This document shows, piece by piece, positions 61,373 to 64,000 of a stretch of 64,000 bases of DNA. Location: assembly GCF_039538065.1 (NCBI RefSeq), contig NZ_BAABBR010000001.1, forward strand, positions 1,712,501-1,776,500, read 5' to 3'. The notes under the pieces are model-generated. The model was not told the origin of the DNA. It saw nothing but the letters and a program-made list of their open reading frames with translations, and did no database searches. Within the stretch, counting starts at the first letter, position 1. Each line of letters starts with the position of its first letter. The position numbers and the translations under genes were made by a program. The DNA is from Sphingomonas rosea (lineage in GTDB: Bacteria > Pseudomonadota > Alphaproteobacteria > Sphingomonadales > Sphingomonadaceae).

Positions 61373-61942
61373 TCAGTCTTCCTCTTGGGTTGTCGGATGG
61401 TCGGCACCGTCAAGCGGCGCCTCGACGAAGTCATCTGCGCCCTCGGAATCGAGCGGCACGGTAGCGGCGATCAGGCGGTCGGTCAGCAGGAGCTTGGCCG
61501 AATGAATGGCGTCGAAAGGAATGGTGCGGGTGCCCTGCGAGCCCGAGATCATCACCTGCTCGCCGTCCACACCCTCGATGTCGCCGGTGACCTGCTTGGC
61601 GCCATCGACCTCGCGGGCGAGCTTGAGGCGCGCCTCATGGCCCTGCCAGTCGGCGAAGTCCTTGAGCCGGGTCAGCGGCCGGTCGATCCCGGGCGAACTG
61701 ACCTCGAGGCGGTAGGCGCCCTCGATCGGGTCCTTGCCCGCTTCCTCCAGCGCGTCGAGTTTCTCCGAAATGCGGCGGGACAGCGCCTCGCAGTCGGAAA
61801 GGTCGAGCTGGCGGGTGTCGGGACGCTCGGCCATGACCTGCAGCGTCGGGTCCGACTTGCCGCCGATCATCGCGACTCGCACGAGATCGAAGCCGAGCGC
61901 CCGGGCCTCGGTGTCGATCAGTGCGGTGAGTGCAGCGTCCAT
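61373..61942 (-). CDS. rimP: Ribosome maturation factor RimP
   Basis: Encodes 189 residues from ATG 61942. Characteristic parts are LGFDLVRVAMIGGKSDPTLQ, the LEVSSPGIDRPLT block and the Sm-like C-terminal domain. It is a little longer than usual because of an acidic tail. RimP helps early small-subunit assembly. First gene of the rimP-nusA-infB operon; the frame continues left but without homology. Confidence 0.95.
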   Translation of the reverse strand: MDAALTALIDTEARALGFDLVRVAMIGGKSDPTLQVMAERPDTRQLDLSDCEALSRRISEKLDALEEAGKDPIEGAYRLEVSSPGIDRPLTRLKDFADWQGHEARLKLAREVDGAKQVTGDIEGVDGEQVMISGSQGTRTIPFDAIHSAKLLLTDRLIAATVPLDSEGADDFVEAPLDGADHPTTQEED

Positions 61943-62032
61943 GCCCGTCCTTGAAAAGTTCAGCCCCCCTCGGACCGCCGCGGGAACCCGGGCAGCCTCG
62001 CCAGCATCGACGATGTGAGGAGGAGCCGTGCA

Positions 62033-62051
62033 CATAGGCGCTTCGCCTATG
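62033..62051. promoter_or_regulatory. Hairpin in the leader region of rimP
   Basis: CATAGGCG-CTT-CGCCTATG, a perfect 8-bp stem with 3-base loop, lies 91 bp upstream of rimP and 17 bp after the methyltransferase stop on the minus strand. It has no T-run. It may be a terminator remnant or a leader structure. Confidence 0.4.
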
Positions 62052-62067
62052 ATCCGCAAGCGGCCCT

Positions 62068-62568
62068 TCAGCCGCCGAGCGCGCCCATTTCGGCCCTGAT
62101 CCGGATCGTCAGCACGATCGCGTTGAGGAGCGAGAAGATGAGCGCGACCTGCCACAGACCGAAGACCAGCGGCAGGACTGCAATCTCGCCGATCACCACG
62201 AGGTAGTTGGGGTGGCGGACGAACCGGAACGGGCCGCCGGTGACGAGCGGCGCGCCCGGGAGCACGATGATCCGCGTGGTCCAGCGAGGCCCGAGCGTGC
62301 GCAGGACCCACAGCCGTCCGGCCTGAAGCAACAGGAAAATCCCGAACAGCCACCAGTGGATGGACTGGCCCGGCGCCAGCCAGAACAGCGAGGCCAGCCA
62401 GCCCGCATGCACGGCGACGATCAGCGGATAATGGCCCGGCGCATGTTCATAGGCACCCATTGCCAGCAGCCGCGCGGTGTTGGCGCGCGCGATGACAAGC
62501 TCGGAGAGGCGCTGGAACAGGACGAAGAAGAGGATCGCATAATGCGGCCACATCGGAGTCATGGTCAT
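62068..62568 (-). CDS. Isoprenylcysteine carboxyl methyltransferase-like protein
   Basis: Encodes 166 residues from ATG 62568, with about four to five membrane helices. The SAM-binding signature of the ICMT family is GGPFRFVRHPNYLVVIGEI. The start overlaps the polyketide synthase stop (ATGA). In Streptomyces the same pairing (SrsA with SrsB) makes methylated phenolic lipids, the second enzyme methylating the ring hydroxyl. Here the methyltransferase probably modifies the resorcinol- or pyrone-type product of its partner. That link is inference from coupling and family knowledge. Confidence 0.88.
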   Translation of the reverse strand: MTMTPMWPHYAILFFVLFQRLSELVIARANTARLLAMGAYEHAPGHYPLIVAVHAGWLASLFWLAPGQSIHWWLFGIFLLLQAGRLWVLRTLGPRWTTRIIVLPGAPLVTGGPFRFVRHPNYLVVIGEIAVLPLVFGLWQVALIFSLLNAIVLTIRIRAEMGALGG

Positions 62569-63611
62569 GGCCGTTCCAGCGTCAGCGCGGCGCAGGTGAA
62601 GCCGGGGCCGAAAGCGGTCAGCAGGGTGCGCTCGGGAATGCCACGCTCGAGCAGGCGTTCGAGGACGAACAGCACCGTCGGCGCGCTCATGTTGCCGTGA
62701 TCGCGGAGCACTTCGCGCTCGAGGTCGAGTGTGCCCTCCGGAAGCGCCATCGCCTGCTCGATCGCGGTGACGACCTTGGCGCCGCCGGGATGCGAGCACA
62801 GCCGGTCGATATCGCCGCGCGCGAGGCCGAGTTCGGCGAGGATCGAGTCGACGGCGTCGGCCAGCTCGGCGGTGACGAAGGGCGGGATGGCGCGGTCGAA
62901 GACCACTGCGAGTCCGGGATCCTCGACCCGCCAGCCCATGATCCCGAGGGTGTCGGGCCAGAGCCGCTCGCCCGCGCCGGTGATGATTCCGAGCCCGGTG
63001 CCCTCGGTCGAGACCACGGCCGCGGCAGCGCCGTCACCGAACAGCGCGGTCGCGACCAGGGCTGCGGGATCGTCGGTGTCGAGGCGGATCGAGATCGAAC
63101 AGGTCTCGATGCAGACGAAGAGAAACGGCTTGCCGGGCTCGGCCGCAGCCATGCGCGACGCCAGCGCGAGCCCGCTGACGCCGCCCGCGCAGCCGAGGCC
63201 GAAGACGGGCACACGGCGGACCGAGTCGCGCAGCCCGATTTTCGGTCCGACCCGCGCCTCGAGGCTCGGGGTGGCGATGCCGGTGGTCGATACGGTGACG
63301 ACGCCGGCAATGTCCTGCGGCGTCAGCCCCGCACGGGTGATGGCGGCGAGCGCGGCTTCCTCGAACAAGCGCTCGGAAGCGTTGAGATAGAGCGCGTTTC
63401 GCGACTGCCAGCCATGATCCTCGGCATACCATTCGAGCGGTGCGACGATCGCGCGCTCGCGGATCCCGGCATTGTCGAACACTCCCGAAAGACGATCGAA
63501 GAGCGCCTTGCGGCCGGCGAACAGCTCGCGTCCGGTCGCTTTCGCTTCGTCCTGGGTGATACGGTAGGGAGGCAGCGCCGTGGCGAGGCCGAGGAGTTTG
63601 ACGGGCTGCAC
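62565..63611 (-). CDS. Type III polyketide synthase
   Basis: Encodes 348 residues of the chalcone/stilbene synthase superfamily. The catalytic triad is Cys141 in VFGLGCAGGVSGL, His274 in LCSHPGGAKV and Asn307 in DHGNMSAPTVLFVLERLL. Such enzymes extend an acyl starter with malonyl-CoA and cyclise it to alkylresorcinols or alkylpyrones. Start is a GTG at 63611 with AGGAAG upstream. It is coupled to the ICMT-like methyltransferase. The starter and product cannot be predicted from here; a membrane phenolic lipid is likely. Confidence 0.93.
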   Translation of the reverse strand: MQPVKLLGLATALPPYRITQDEAKATGRELFAGRKALFDRLSGVFDNAGIRERAIVAPLEWYAEDHGWQSRNALYLNASERLFEEAALAAITRAGLTPQDIAGVVTVSTTGIATPSLEARVGPKIGLRDSVRRVPVFGLGCAGGVSGLALASRMAAAEPGKPFLFVCIETCSISIRLDTDDPAALVATALFGDGAAAAVVSTEGTGLGIITGAGERLWPDTLGIMGWRVEDPGLAVVFDRAIPPFVTAELADAVDSILAELGLARGDIDRLCSHPGGAKVVTAIEQAMALPEGTLDLEREVLRDHGNMSAPTVLFVLERLLERGIPERTLLTAFGPGFTCAALTLERP

Positions 63612-63633
63612 CAGGCGGATTGCTTCCTATATC

Positions 63634-63655
63634 GTGCCCCTGAGCGGGCACTTTT
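63634..63655 (+). promoter_or_regulatory. Inverted repeat in a divergent promoter region
   Basis: GTGCCC-CTGAGC-GGGCAC followed by TTTT lies between the divergent polyketide synthase and sugar dehydrogenase genes. It has terminator form, but no plus-strand gene ends before it, so an operator or attenuator is equally possible. Confidence 0.35.
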
Positions 63656-63681
63656 CTCATAACCGTTGGAGATACGTAAGG

Positions 63682-64000
63682 ATGCGGCGCACGGCTTCAC
63701 AAGCACTATTCGCCTTTGGACTGGTTCTGTCGTCCTGCGGCAGCCCAGCGGTCAGCCAAGCGGAACGGCCCGCGGCGGCGGGCGCCAAGCCCTTTGTCGT
63801 CACGCCGCTCGGCACGTTCGATTCGCCATGGGCGATGACGTTCCTCCCGGGCGGCAGCGCGCTCGTCACCGAAAAGGGCGGGCAGGTGAAATGGTGGCAG
63901 CCCGACGGCAAGGTCACCGCCGTCGCCGGCGCGCCCAAGGTGCAGGCGGGCGGGCAGGGCGGTCTGCTCGACATCGTTGCCGCGCCCGACGTCGCGACGA
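63682..64000 (+). CDS. PQQ-type sugar dehydrogenase lipoprotein, N-terminal part
   Basis: Starts at ATG 63682 with AAGG upstream and runs off the window; 106 residues are visible. It begins with a lipoprotein signal (VLSSC, Cys19), then the family start GTFDSPWAMTFLPGGSALVT and EKGGQVKWWQPDGK, and GGQGGLLDIVAAPD. This matches the soluble aldose sugar dehydrogenase (glucose/sorbosone dehydrogenase, Asd/YliI) beta-propeller family, which uses PQQ. The full domain and cofactor residues lie outside the window. Confidence 0.87.
   Translation, partial: MRRTASQALFAFGLVLSSCGSPAVSQAERPAAAGAKPFVVTPLGTFDSPWAMTFLPGGSALVTEKGGQVKWWQPDGKVTAVAGAPKVQAGGQGGLLDIVAAPDVAT

Overview
The window is a high-GC, gene-dense stretch of an alphaproteobacterial chromosome. 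It is most likely from the Sphingomonadaceae. The grounds are the PrsK/PrsR pair, the otsB-glucoamylase-otsA trehalose operon, promoters of the EcfG type (GGAAC-N16/17-CGTT), a polyprenyl diphosphate synthase of the ubiquinone type, a complex I NDUFS4-like subunit and general codon style. This is inference from content; no marker gene was compared. I see no insertion sequence, prophage, CRISPR array or replication origin, and no gene-free stretch longer than 300 bases. The longest gaps (about 150-195 bp) hold promoters, repeats or hairpins.

Layout. 1-6.1 kb (+): end of a tripartite RND efflux operon (adaptor, AcrB-type pump, NodT-type outer membrane factor) followed by a metallo-beta-lactamase-fold hydrolase. 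6.1-8.6 kb (-): membrane-anchored PDZ protein, OmpR-type regulator and sensor kinase. 8.8-12.5 kb (+): VirJ/AcvB-like hydrolase, DUF2147 protein and MprF, probably a unit that makes and removes aminoacyl-phosphatidylglycerol. 12.8-16.8 kb (-): otsB, GH15 glucoamylase and otsA behind a clear EcfG promoter. 16.9-24.9 kb: tRNA-Glu(CTC), wecB, NDUFS4-like subunit, hrpB, several small membrane or hypothetical genes, a zinc alcohol dehydrogenase and a lone exbD. 24.9-30.6 kb (-): polyprenyl synthase, M13 peptidase, and a PepSY/regulator/kinase operon. 30.7-36.6 kb: ABC-F ATPase, DUF885 protein, and a phosphate module (PiT transporter plus an unusual Nudix-DUF47 fusion). 36.6-40.1 kb (-): prsR and prsK. 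40.1-45 kb: M20 amidohydrolase, DUF4893 lipoprotein, 3-hydroxybutyrate dehydrogenase, YpfJ-type metalloprotease and a CurA-like oxidoreductase. 45.1-46.6 kb (-): a long low-complexity Tyr/Gly/Ser/Arg/Asp/Gln-rich protein behind a second EcfG promoter. 46.7-50.5 kb: tRNA-Ala(CGC), UVR-motif and DUF3253 proteins, an iron oxidase-like protein plus methyltransferase behind a third EcfG promoter, and a HisKA_2 kinase.

50.6-61.9 kb (-) is the core expression operon: rimP, nusA, ylxR-like, infB, an overlooked 46-residue Cys-rich protein, rbfA, acetyltransferase, KGG-type small protein, tdk, truB, rpsO, pnp. 62-63.6 kb (-) holds a type III polyketide synthase coupled to an isoprenylcysteine-methyltransferase-like enzyme. 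The window ends inside a PQQ-type sugar dehydrogenase gene.

The main themes are envelope defence (efflux, MprF, three two-component systems), a general stress regulon seen through three EcfG promoters (trehalose, disordered protein, diiron oxidase pair), phosphate control and the translation core. The less familiar items are the three-gene EcfG set including a FUS-like disordered protein, the Nudix-DUF47 fusion, and the small Cys-rich gene that exactly fills the infB-rbfA gap.
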